From positions 186,001 to 250,000 of the forward strand of contig NZ_CAJPUY010000010.1 in assembly GCF_905397275.1 (NCBI RefSeq): 64,000 nucleotides of DNA. Reading direction: 5' to 3'. This document shows, one piece after another, positions 47,420 to 55,545 of this stretch. Made by a program: the position numbers and the translations under genes. Positions within the stretch are counted from its first letter, which is position 1. Each line of letters starts with the position of its first letter. This DNA comes from Cupriavidus yeoncheonensis (lineage in GTDB: Bacteria > Pseudomonadota > Gammaproteobacteria > Burkholderiales > Burkholderiaceae). The notes under the pieces were generated by a model. The model was not told the origin of the DNA and ran no database searches. It saw nothing but the letters and a program-made list of their open reading frames with translations.

Positions 47420-48568
47420 CTACATGGACGCTTCAAGCATACGCCGATAATCCGCCGCGCTGGCCTCTTTTGGGTTGGTCTTGTGGCAGTGGTCGAGCAG
47501 GGCGCCCTGGATCACCTTGTCGAACATGTCCTCGGTGACGCCCATCTGGCGCAGGCCGGTGGGCAGTCCCAGGCGGGCGGTCAGGTCGTGAACGGCCTGG
47601 GCGATGTCGGCGCCTTCCGGCAGGTGCATGGCGCGGCGCAGGCGCGCATAGCGGTCATCGCGGACCACGGTCGGGGCGTCGGCATTGAAGCGCAGCACGG
47701 CCGGCATGACCACTGCATTGAGCGTGCCGTGGTGCAGGCCGGTCTTGCCGTCGATCTTCAGGCCGCCGAGCGGGTGCGACAGCGAATGCACGCAACCCAG
47801 GCCCTTCTGGAACGCCATGGCGCCCTGCATGGACGCGCTCATCATGTTGAGCCTGGCATCGCGGTCCTTGCCGTCGCGGGTGGCGCGCTCGATATGGCCC
47901 CAGCCTCGCTCCAGGCCGTCCAGCGCGATGCCGTCGGCAGGCGGGTTGAAGGCGGGGGCCAGGAAGGTCTCGATGCAGTGGGCAATGGCGTCCATGCCGG
48001 TCGCCGCGGTCAGGCCGGCGGGCAGCCCCAGCGTGAGTTCCGGGTCGCAGATGGCCGACTTCGGCAGCAGGTGCCAGGAATGGAAGCCCAGCTTGCGGCC
48101 GTCGTCGAGGATGATGATGGCGCCACGCGCCACCTCGCTGCCCGTGCCTGAAGTGGTGGGCACGGCAATCAGCGGCGCGGCGCGTTCGGTGATCTTCGCG
48201 CTGCCGCCCTCGATGGTCGCGTAGGTCGTCAACTCGCCGGGGTGCGTGGCGAGGATCGCGATGCCCTTGGCGAGGTCGATGGAAGAACCGCCGCCGACCG
48301 CGACCAGGCCGTCGCAGCCAGCGTCGCGGTACTGCTGCGCGGCCTTGCGCACCATGGCCTCGGTGGGGTTGGACGGGGTTTCGTCAAAGACGGTTACCGG
48401 CAGGCCCTGCATCGCGTCGATGGCGCGCTGCGCCACGCCCGCCGCGACCACGCCCTTGTCCGTCACCAGCAGCGGCCGGCGGATGCCGATGCGCTCACAT
48501 TCGGACTTGAGCAGGTCCACCGCGCCGAAGTCGAGATGGATGTGGGTCAGATAATAGATAAAGGCCAT
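47420..48568 (-). CDS. Iron-containing alcohol dehydrogenase
   Basis: 382 residues, group III ADH. The NAD-binding stretch VAVGGGSSIDLAKGIAI and the PTTSGTGSEVARGA motif are clear. Metal ligands are expected at Asp and His in GMDAIAHCIETF, His in CVHSLSHPLGG and His in GLHHGTLNAVV. AGGAGA precedes the ATG at 48568; an ATG 60 bases upstream lacks one. Substrate alcohol unknown. A GAACG operator and a minus-strand promoter lie about 150 bases upstream. Confidence 0.9.
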   Translation of the reverse strand: MAFIYYLTHIHLDFGAVDLLKSECERIGIRRPLLVTDKGVVAAGVAQRAIDAMQGLPVTVFDETPSNPTEAMVRKAAQQYRDAGCDGLVAVGGGSSIDLAKGIAILATHPGELTTYATIEGGSAKITERAAPLIAVPTTSGTGSEVARGAIIILDDGRKLGFHSWHLLPKSAICDPELTLGLPAGLTAATGMDAIAHCIETFLAPAFNPPADGIALDGLERGWGHIERATRDGKDRDARLNMMSASMQGAMAFQKGLGCVHSLSHPLGGLKIDGKTGLHHGTLNAVVMPAVLRFNADAPTVVRDDRYARLRRAMHLPEGADIAQAVHDLTARLGLPTGLRQMGVTEDMFDKVIQGALLDHCHKTNPKEASAADYRRMLEASM

Positions 48569-48719
48569 GGTTCGCTGTCTCCTGCGGCGATCCGCCGCGA
48601 ATTTCGCTTTTTGGGAATGACTGGCCAAACGGGTTGGATGGGTCGATCATCGCCCAGAAACGCCCGCCGCGCGCATGCATGGGGGTTATTTCGTACTGCC
48701 CGCTTCCTGAAACACTGGC

Positions 48720-48749
48720 ATGATACTAAAATCGAACGATCGTTCACAA
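48720..48749 (-). promoter_or_regulatory. Candidate promoter toward the alcohol dehydrogenase
   Basis: On the minus strand TTGTGA (48749-48744) and TATCAT (48725-48720) with an 18-base spacer. The GAACG dyad fills the spacer and touches the -35 box. Confidence 0.4.
48734..48745. promoter_or_regulatory. GAACG-type operator, perfect dyad
   Basis: GAACGATCGTTC, a perfect 12-base palindrome with AAAAT to the left and ACAATT to the right. Best of the three related sites. It lies between the divergent alcohol dehydrogenase and esterase genes. Confidence 0.6.
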
Positions 48750-48764
48750 TTCGAGCTTCTCCCG

Positions 48765-49886
48765 ATGCCGGGGGAAGCCAGGAACATTTCCGCGGATGCC
48801 GGCCAGGCGGCCGCCAGGGCTGTATCGAATCCAGTGTCTGCCATGTCCGCCGTCCCGTCCGCATCGTCCGCATCGACCGCCACGCCCGCAAGCCACGCTG
48901 TTCCCGGCATGCCGGCGGTGCCGCTCGACCCGCAAGTGGCAGCGTTGCTCGACCTGATCGCGCGCGCCAAGCGGCCGCCCATCCATGCGATGGACGTCGA
49001 GGACGCCAAGATCGCGTACGAGAAGAGCGCGCCCATCCTCGATATCTCGCCGCCCGCGGTGCACGCCGTGGAAGATATCCATATCTGCGCACGCGATGGC
49101 CATGCCATTCCGGCGCGCCTGTATGCATCGCGCGAGGCGAGTTGGGCCGAGCCGCTGCCGTTGCTCGTGTTTTTCCATGGCGGCGGTTTCACGGTGGGTA
49201 GCGTGAATTCGCACGATGCGCTGTGCCGCCTGCTGGCGTCGCGCGCCGATTGCATGGTGCTGTCCGTGGACTATCGCCTCGGACCGCAATGGCGCTTCCC
49301 GACGGCGGCCAACGATGCGTTCGACGTGCTGCACTGGGTGTTCGAGGAGGCCGCCCGCCTCGGCGCGGATCCGCAGCGCATTGCGCTGGGCGGAGACAGC
49401 GCCGGCGGCACGCTGGCCACGGCCTGCGCCGTGCATGCGCGCGACAGCGGCCTGGCGCCCGTCCTGCAGTTGCTGATCTATCCCGGCACCTGCGCCCGGC
49501 AGGACACGCCGTCGCACCGGGCATTGGCCGACGGCTACCTGCTCACCGGGGACATGATCCAGTGGTTCTTTTCGCATTACCTTGATCAGGAATCCAGCCG
49601 CGACGATTGGCGCTTTGCGCCGCTCGACGGCGGCGGCGCCGGTGCCGGTGCCGATGTGCGTGGCTGCTGTCCCGCGTGGATCGCCGTGGCCGGCTACGAC
49701 CCGCTGCATGATGAGGGCGTCGCCTATGCGGAAAAATTGCGGGCGGCCGGCGTGACTGTCACGCTGGCCGACTATGCTGGCATGATCCACGACTTCTTCA
49801 AGATGGGCCGCTTCGTGCCGGCCGTGGCGCAGGCGCATGCCGATGCCGTGGCGGCGCTCCGGGCCGCATTTGGCACCGGGCAATAA
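48765..49886 (+). CDS. Alpha/beta hydrolase of the hormone-sensitive lipase family
   Basis: Carboxylesterase. The HSL oxyanion motif VFFHGGGFTVGS, nucleophile GGDSAGGTLA, and late Asp (AGYDPLHDEG) and His (AGMIHDFFKM) complete the triad. The frame is open from 48720, but that start would place a perfect operator inside the coding region, so the ATG at 48765 or one at 48843 or 48909 is likelier. The core starts at VPLDPQVAALLDLIARAK. The N-terminal Ala/Ser-rich stretch may not be translated. Confidence 0.82.
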   Translation: MPGEARNISADAGQAAARAVSNPVSAMSAVPSASSASTATPASHAVPGMPAVPLDPQVAALLDLIARAKRPPIHAMDVEDAKIAYEKSAPILDISPPAVHAVEDIHICARDGHAIPARLYASREASWAEPLPLLVFFHGGGFTVGSVNSHDALCRLLASRADCMVLSVDYRLGPQWRFPTAANDAFDVLHWVFEEAARLGADPQRIALGGDSAGGTLATACAVHARDSGLAPVLQLLIYPGTCARQDTPSHRALADGYLLTGDMIQWFFSHYLDQESSRDDWRFAPLDGGGAGAGADVRGCCPAWIAVAGYDPLHDEGVAYAEKLRAAGVTVTLADYAGMIHDFFKMGRFVPAVAQAHADAVAALRAAFGTGQ

Positions 49887-49971
49887 AAAGCATCGGGCCG
49901 CGGCACGAACCGCGCGATCCGATCTCAGAAAATTTCTAGCAGTGACTTGCAGCACAAGGAGATATCGTCAA

Positions 49972-50955
49972 ATGCAACGCCGCCAATTCATCGCCCGCGC
50001 CGGCCTCGCCGCCGCCACCGCCGCGCTTGGTTTCGCCGCCATGCCCGCGCAAGCGCAGGCAGAGAAGTTCCCGCAACGCCCGGTCCGCCTGGTCATCGGC
50101 TATACGGCAGGCGGTTCCACGGATATCCCGTTCCGCGTGCTGGCCGACAACGCGTCGAAGATCCTGGGCCAGCCCGTGATCGTCGAGAACAAGCCGGGTG
50201 CCGGCGGCGTGCTGCCGGCCCAGATGATGCAATCCACCCAGCCCGATGGCTATACGCTGGCGCTGGTGACCATGCCGGTCTATCGACTGCCGTATACCAC
50301 CAAGATCAACTGGGATCCGGTCAAGGACCTGAGCTACATCATCAACCTGGGCGGCTACTCGTTTGGCCTGGTGGTCCCGGCGGATTCGCCGATCAAGACC
50401 ATGCAGGAGTACATCGCCTACGCCAAGGCCAATCCGGGCAAGCTGACCTACGGCTCGCCCGGCACCATGACCACGCTGCACCTGACCATGGAAGAACTGG
50501 CGATGAAGCAGGGCGTGCAGTTCTCGCATATTCCGTACAAGGGCAACTCGGAATCGATGCAGGCCCTGCTGGGCGGGCATGTGATGTCGGTGGCCGACAC
50601 GCCGGCCTGGGCGCCGTACGTGGAATCGGGCAAGCTGCGCCTGCTGTCCACCTGGGGCGAGAAGCGCTCGGCGCGCTTCCCCAATGTGCCGACGCTCAAG
50701 GAACTGGGCATGGGCATCGTGCAGGCCTCGCCGTTCGGCCTGGTGGCACCGAAGGGGACCGACCCGAAGATCGTGCAGAAGCTGCATGACGCCTTCAAGA
50801 AGGCCATGGAAATGCCGAACTACCGCGAATCGCTGGCCAAGTTCGACATGGAGCCGTACTACATGAGCAGCACGCAGTACGCCCAGTTTGCCGCGGACAC
50901 GGTGAAGAAGGAAAAGGCCATCATCGAGAAGCTGGGCCTGGCCAAGGCGCAGTAA
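49972..50955 (+). CDS. Bug-family tripartite tricarboxylate transporter binding protein
   Basis: Periplasmic solute receptor of the BugT/TctC family, greatly expanded in Burkholderiales. 327 residues. The N-terminus MQRRQFIARAGLAAATAALGF carries an RRxF pair that suggests Tat export, ending AQAQA. Mature motifs: RPVRLVIGYTAGGSTDIPFRVLA, VENKPGAGG, TYGSPG, HIPYKG. No membrane TctA or TctB gene is nearby, so it is an orphan receptor. Ligand unknown. ACAAGGAGA precedes the ATG. Confidence 0.9.
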   Translation: MQRRQFIARAGLAAATAALGFAAMPAQAQAEKFPQRPVRLVIGYTAGGSTDIPFRVLADNASKILGQPVIVENKPGAGGVLPAQMMQSTQPDGYTLALVTMPVYRLPYTTKINWDPVKDLSYIINLGGYSFGLVVPADSPIKTMQEYIAYAKANPGKLTYGSPGTMTTLHLTMEELAMKQGVQFSHIPYKGNSESMQALLGGHVMSVADTPAWAPYVESGKLRLLSTWGEKRSARFPNVPTLKELGMGIVQASPFGLVAPKGTDPKIVQKLHDAFKKAMEMPNYRESLAKFDMEPYYMSSTQYAQFAADTVKKEKAIIEKLGLAKAQ

Positions 50956-50983
50956 TTCCGCGGGCGTTTTCCTGCACCACGGC

Positions 50984-51026
50984 TCAGGCCGCCATCCCGC
51001 CGGCAACAGGCGGGCTGGCGGCCTGA
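50984..51026 (+). other. Two-step GC hairpin after the Bug gene
   Basis: Outer 10-bp stem TCAGGCCGCC / GGCGGCCTGA, 2-base internal loops, inner 6-bp CCCGCC / GGCGGG, 7-base loop. No T run. It lies between the Bug and thioesterase genes. Confidence 0.6.
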
Positions 51027-51061
51027 ATGCCATGTGAGACCCATTCAAGGAGACCAGCCAG

Positions 51062-51499
51062 ATGGCAAAAGAAGATTTCCGCCACAGCATGCCGCTGCGC
51101 GTGCGCTGGGCCGAAGTCGATCCGCAGTCGATCGTTTTCAACGCGCACTACCTGACCTACTGCGATATCTGCGTGACCGAATACTGGCGCGATGCCGGCA
51201 TCCGCTATCCGGAAGACGTGCTGCACGCGCACGGCGTCGACATCTTCGTGGTCAAGTCCACGCTGGAGTATCACGCCTCGGCGCGCTTTGACGATGTGCT
51301 GGACATCCGCGGCCGCATGGCGCGGATGGGGCGCTCCAGCATGCTGTTCAGGGTGGAGATGTACCGCGGCGACGAACACCTGATCACGGGCGAGATCGTC
51401 TATGTGTGCGCGGATCCGGCGTCGCGGAAATCGGCGCCGATTCCGGGGTCGGTGAGGGAGATCATCGAGGGGTATGAGGTGGTGAAGCCGGCGGGGTGA
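51062..51499 (+). CDS. Acyl-CoA thioesterase, 4-hydroxybenzoyl-CoA thioesterase family
   Basis: 145 residues, YbgC/4HBT-type hotdog. The active-site segment RWAEVDPQSIVFNAHYLTYCD keeps the Asp-Pro that carries the catalytic Asp, although the usual Gly after it is Ser. The rest (STLEYHASARFDDVLDIRGRMARMGRSSMLF) is typical. AAGGAGACCAGCCAG precedes the ATG. Probably co-transcribed with the Bug gene; substrate unknown. Confidence 0.85.
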   Translation: MAKEDFRHSMPLRVRWAEVDPQSIVFNAHYLTYCDICVTEYWRDAGIRYPEDVLHAHGVDIFVVKSTLEYHASARFDDVLDIRGRMARMGRSSMLFRVEMYRGDEHLITGEIVYVCADPASRKSAPIPGSVREIIEGYEVVKPAG

Positions 51500-51532
51500 G
51501 GCCGGTGGCCAACTGAAATCCCGCCGGCTTGC

Positions 51533-51560
51533 TTCCCTCTCCCGCAAGCGGGGGAGGGAA
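51533..51560. repeat. REP-like palindrome, copy 2
   Basis: 13-bp stem (51533-51545 with 51548-51560, one T-G pair) with centre AA; same core CCCTCTCCCGC as the element at 37767. It lies between two convergent genes. Confidence 0.7.
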
Positions 51561-51609
51561 CAGGTCCTCAGAGGGATTGAGGGCGGTGGCTATGGCCAGG
51601 TCGCACGAC

Positions 51610-52584
51610 TTACCTGGCCAGCCCCGCATCCTCCATATACGCGCGAATCACGTCATCAAAACTCGCATCGCTCTGGAACCCCAGCGACAGCGCGCGATCC
51701 GCGTTCCAGGCGGCCGGCCACGTGCCGACAATCTTCTGGATGCGTTCTTCGCGCTGCCACGTAACACGGTTGGCCACCGCATCGCCCGCCACGCGGCGCA
51801 GCGCCTCCACCATGCCCGCGGCCGTCACCGACAGGCCCGGCAGGTTCACCACGCGGCGGTTGCCCAGCCGCTCGCCATCGAGTTCGATACCGTTGACGAG
51901 CGCCGCCACCGCGGCCCGCGGCGACAAGAGCCAAAGCGGCGTTTCCGGTGTCACGGGGCAATTGGCCTCCACGCCCGCCAGCGGCTCGCGGATGATGCCG
52001 CTGGCGAACGACGAAGCGGCCGCATTGGGTTTGCCGGGCCGCACGCTGATGGTCGGCAGGCGCAGCACGCGGCCGTCGACGAAGCCGCGCCGGCTGTAGT
52101 CGGACAGCAGCAGTTCGCCGATGGCCTTCTGCACGCCATAGGACGATTGCGGATTGAGCGCCGTATCGTCCTGCACCACGGGTGGCAGTTCGCCGCCATA
52201 GACGGCGACGGAGCTCGTGAACAGCACGCGCGGCTGGTGGCCGAGCGCCCGGCAGGTTTCCAGCAGCGCGCGCGAGGCGTCGAGGTTGACGCGCATGCCG
52301 AGCTCGAAGTCGGCTTCGGCCTGGCCCGAGACCACGGCGGCCAGGTGGAAGATGGCGCCGGTATCGGCATCGATGGCCTGCGCGAGCACTGCCGGGTCCG
52401 ACAGGTCGCCGGTCACCACGCGCACGCGCGCATCGTCCAGGCCCTGCGGCGCCGCCACGTCGAGCAGCGTCAGCCGGTCGAAGGCGGCCGCGCGGCCGTC
52501 CAGGTCCAGGGTGCCGCGCTGCAGCAGCAGGCGCGCCAGTTGCAGGCCGAGGAAGCCGGCGCCGCCGGTAATCAGTACGTTCAT
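51610..52584 (-). CDS. denD: D-erythronate dehydrogenase
   Basis: Extended SDR (NAD-dependent epimerase/dehydratase fold) that oxidises D-erythronate to 2-oxo-tetronate. 324 residues. GGAGFLG at 7-13, LAAVVSGQAEADFELGMRVNLD, FTSSVAVYG with catalytic Ser124/125, and Tyr149-Lys153 in SSYGVQKA. The assignment rests on homology style plus its place in a complete otn operon; it is the last gene of that operon, 20 bases after otnI. GAGAAG precedes the ATG. Confidence 0.88.
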   Translation of the reverse strand: MNVLITGGAGFLGLQLARLLLQRGTLDLDGRAAAFDRLTLLDVAAPQGLDDARVRVVTGDLSDPAVLAQAIDADTGAIFHLAAVVSGQAEADFELGMRVNLDASRALLETCRALGHQPRVLFTSSVAVYGGELPPVVQDDTALNPQSSYGVQKAIGELLLSDYSRRGFVDGRVLRLPTISVRPGKPNAAASSFASGIIREPLAGVEANCPVTPETPLWLLSPRAAVAALVNGIELDGERLGNRRVVNLPGLSVTAAGMVEALRRVAGDAVANRVTWQREERIQKIVGTWPAAWNADRALSLGFQSDASFDDVIRAYMEDAGLAR

Positions 52585-52604
52585 GGCAATGCTTCTCAGT
52601 GGGT

Positions 52605-53387
52605 TCAGCGCTTCAGGTAGGGCTTGATCCAGCCCAGGCCGTCGGAGGTGCCGGCACGCGGGCGATACTCGCAGCCGATCCAGCCCTGGTAGCCCAGGTT
52701 GTCGATGACGTCGAACAGGTACGGATAGTTCAGTTCGCCAAGGTCCGGCTCGTGGCGCTCCGGCACGCCGGCGATCTGGATGTGGCCGATGCCCGCGAAG
52801 TCGCGCTGCAGCTTCTTGCTAACGTCGCCCTCGACAATCTGGCAGTGGTAGCAGTCGAACTGCACCTTCAGGTTGGCGGCGCCGACTTCCTTGCAGATGG
52901 CCTGGCCCTCGTCCTGGCGGTTCAGGAAATAGCCGGGCATGTCGCGCGTGTTGATCGGCTCGACCAGCACGGTGATGCCTTGCGCCGTCGCGGCACCGGC
53001 AGCGTGGGACAGGTTCTCCAGATAGGTGGCGCGGCAGCGCGCACGGTCGGCATCGGCAGGGATCAGGCCGGCCATCACATGGATGCGGTCATTGCCGATC
53101 ACGCCGGCATATTCCAGTGCGCGGCCGAAGGCGGCGCGGAATTCGGCTTCGCGGCCGGGCAGGGCGGCAATGCCGCGTTCGCCTGCGGCCCAGTCGCCCG
53201 GCGGCGCGTTGAACAGCGCCTGCACGAGGCCATTGGCGTCGAGACGCGCGCGCAGTTCGGCGGCCGGGTGTTCGTACGGGAACAGGTACTCCACCGCCCG
53301 GAAGCCGTCCGCCGCGGCGGCGGCAAAGCGGTCCAGGAAGTCGTGTTCCGTGTACATCATCGAAAGGTTGGCGGCGAAACGCGGCAT
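52605..53387 (-). CDS. otnI: 2-oxo-tetronate isomerase
   Basis: Hydroxypyruvate-isomerase-like TIM barrel that converts 2-oxo-tetronate to 3-oxo-tetronate. 260 residues. [39 protein letters not shown] is the family start; metal and acid residues lie in [29 protein letters not shown] and IGCEYRPR. It lies between the MFS gene and denD. The sequence alone cannot separate it from Hyi; the operon decides. Confidence 0.9.
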   Translation of the reverse strand: MPRFAANLSMMYTEHDFLDRFAAAAADGFRAVEYLFPYEHPAAELRARLDANGLVQALFNAPPGDWAAGERGIAALPGREAEFRAAFGRALEYAGVIGNDRIHVMAGLIPADADRARCRATYLENLSHAAGAATAQGITVLVEPINTRDMPGYFLNRQDEGQAICKEVGAANLKVQFDCYHCQIVEGDVSKKLQRDFAGIGHIQIAGVPERHEPDLGELNYPYLFDVIDNLGYQGWIGCEYRPRAGTSDGLGWIKPYLKR

Positions 53388-53424
53388 GGTTGGTTTCCGG
53401 TTGTGAGTCTTGAATGCGGGCCGG

Positions 53425-54789
53425 TCAGCGGTTGACCAGCCTGGCCGGTGTCAGCCACACGAGTCCGGCACCGACGACCAGGATGGCCGACAGCACGTAC
53501 ATCGGCAACTGCGTGCTGTGCGTCATGTCCTTGAGCGCACCGACCATATACGGCGACACGAAGCCGGCCAGGTTGCCCACCGAGTTGACCACCGCGATGC
53601 CAGAAGCGGCGGCGATGCCCGACAGGAACGCGGTCGGCAGCGACCAGAACAGCGGCGCGCAGGTCAGCACCCCGGCGGCGGCCAGCGACAGTGCGGCGAT
53701 GGCTACGGTCGTATTGTCGGTAAACGAGGCCGCGATCGCAAAGCCCGCGGCACCCATCAGGGCAGGCACGATCAGGTGCCAGCGGCGTTCGCTGCGGGCG
53801 TCGGCGCTGTGGCCGAGGATGTTCATGACGACGATCGCGCACAGGAACGGAATCGCCGACAACAGGCCGATATTGAGGTTGCCGCTGACGCCGCTGGCCT
53901 TGACCAGCGTGGGCATCCAGAACGTCAGCGCATACTGGCCGGTAACGAAGCAGAAGTAGATCAGGCACATCCACCAGACACGGCCGTCACGGAACACGGC
54001 ACCGAGCGAGTGGCCATGCGGCTTGCCCGAGGCGGCGCCGGCATGGCGCTGGTCTTCCTCGACATTGCGCTTGAGCACGCGCTTCTCGTCGGCGTCGAGC
54101 CACGGCGCCTTGTCGATGCCGTCGCGCAGCACGAACACGGTCACCACGCCGATCAGCAGCGACGGCAGTGCTTCGATCACGAACATCCATTGCCAGCCGC
54201 GCAGGCCATGGGTGTTGTTGAAGGCGTCCATGATCCAGCCCGACAGCGGGTTGCCGAACATGCCGGCCACGGGAATGCCCGACATGAACAGCGCGATCAT
54301 CTTCGCGCGGCGGTTGGCCGGGTACCAGTAGGTCAGGTACAGGATCACGCCCGGATAGAAGCCCGCTTCGGCCAGGCCGAGCAGGAAGCGCATCACGTAG
54401 AACTGGGTCGGCGTCTGCACGAACATGAACAGCCCCGAGACGATGCCCCATGTGATCATGATGCGCGCGATCCAGATGCGCGCGCCGAGCTTGTGCATCA
54501 GCAGGTTGCTGGGCACTTCGAACAGGAAGTAACCGATGAAGAACAGCCCGGCGCCCAGGCCGAACACGGTCTCGGAGAAGGCCAGGTCCTGGCCCATCTG
54601 CAGCTTGGCGAAGCCGACGTTGACACGATCGAGATACGCGATCACGTAGCACAGCATCAGGAACGGCATGATGCGCCAGAACACCTTGCTGTAGGCGCGT
54701 TTCTCGATCTGGGCGTCGGCGTCGAGCCGGGCATTGCCGCCCAGGCTGTCGTAGGCGGGCACGCTGGCCGCGGGTTGGTTCGGGGTCAC
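53425..54789 (-). CDS. MFS transporter, anion:cation symporter family
   Basis: Predicted importer for the sugar acids used by this operon. 454 residues and about twelve helices. The ACS-family signatures are [19 protein letters not shown] near TM1, [74 protein letters not shown] in TM4-TM5. It starts with GTG at 54789 behind GGAGAC. Threonate and erythronate as cargo are inferred from the neighbours. Confidence 0.88.
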   Translation of the reverse strand: MTPNQPAASVPAYDSLGGNARLDADAQIEKRAYSKVFWRIMPFLMLCYVIAYLDRVNVGFAKLQMGQDLAFSETVFGLGAGLFFIGYFLFEVPSNLLMHKLGARIWIARIMITWGIVSGLFMFVQTPTQFYVMRFLLGLAEAGFYPGVILYLTYWYPANRRAKMIALFMSGIPVAGMFGNPLSGWIMDAFNNTHGLRGWQWMFVIEALPSLLIGVVTVFVLRDGIDKAPWLDADEKRVLKRNVEEDQRHAGAASGKPHGHSLGAVFRDGRVWWMCLIYFCFVTGQYALTFWMPTLVKASGVSGNLNIGLLSAIPFLCAIVVMNILGHSADARSERRWHLIVPALMGAAGFAIAASFTDNTTVAIAALSLAAAGVLTCAPLFWSLPTAFLSGIAAASGIAVVNSVGNLAGFVSPYMVGALKDMTHSTQLPMYVLSAILVVGAGLVWLTPARLVNR

Positions 54790-54891
54790 GGTGGTCTCCG
54801 GTCGGGTTTCGGGGGCGCGAGTGTTCTCCGCGCGGCTGCCTGGCGGCAGTCGCGTTCGGGTCGCGTCGGTATTAGTGGGTCGAGTGGGTTG

Positions 54892-55545
54892 CTACCAGCG
54901 GGCCTGAAATGTATCCCGCAGTTCGGTGAGTGCGCTGTCGCTGAGCGCGGCGCGGGCGGCGAAGCCCGGCACGTCTTTCATCATCATCCAGAGCTTGGCG
55001 GTTTCCTCCAGTTCCTCCAGGGCGAAGGCCGCGCGCGAGACGCTGGACTCCCACACCACCGGGCCCAGCCGCTCCAGCATCACGCCGCGCACCTTGCTGG
55101 CGAGCGTGGCAACCTGGGCCGCCACGGCCGGATCGCCGGGGCGGTGGTACGGAATCATCGGGACGTGGCCCACCTTCATCACGTAGTAGGGCGTGAGCGG
55201 CGGCACGATATCGCCGGGCGCCCACACACCGGCCAGCGTCAGCGCCACGAGGTGCGTCGAGTGCGTGTGCACCACGGCGTTGGCCTCGCGGTTGTTGTCA
55301 TAGATGGCACGGTGAAGCGTCAGCGTCTTCGACGGCTTGTCGCCCGAGACCCAGTTGCCGTCGCTGGACACCTTGGCCACGGCCGCCGGATCCATCATCC
55401 CCAGGCAGGCGTCGGTGGGCGTGATCAGCCAGCCATCGTCGAGCCGCGCGCTGATGTTGCCGGCCGAGCCGACCGTATAGCCGCGCTGGAAGAGGCTCGC
55501 GCCGATCCGGCAGATCTCTTCGCGCAGCTTGCTTTCCTGGCGCAT
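54892..55545 (-). CDS. otnC: 3-oxo-tetronate 4-phosphate decarboxylase
   Basis: Class II aldolase fold protein that decarboxylates 3-oxo-tetronate 4-phosphate to dihydroxyacetone phosphate. 217 residues. GNISAR at 29-34, GDKPSKTLTLHRAIYD, HTHSTH at 93-98 with two zinc His, and a third His expected near MIPYH. Fuculose aldolase has a catalytic Glu two residues after the Pro-Ser of this motif; here the motif reads PSKT, in keeping with a decarboxylase rather than aldolase role. The start overlaps the otnK stop (TGATG). Confidence 0.88.
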   Translation of the reverse strand: MRQESKLREEICRIGASLFQRGYTVGSAGNISARLDDGWLITPTDACLGMMDPAAVAKVSSDGNWVSGDKPSKTLTLHRAIYDNNREANAVVHTHSTHLVALTLAGVWAPGDIVPPLTPYYVMKVGHVPMIPYHRPGDPAVAAQVATLASKVRGVMLERLGPVVWESSVSRAAFALEELEETAKLWMMMKDVPGFAARAALSDSALTELRDTFQARW

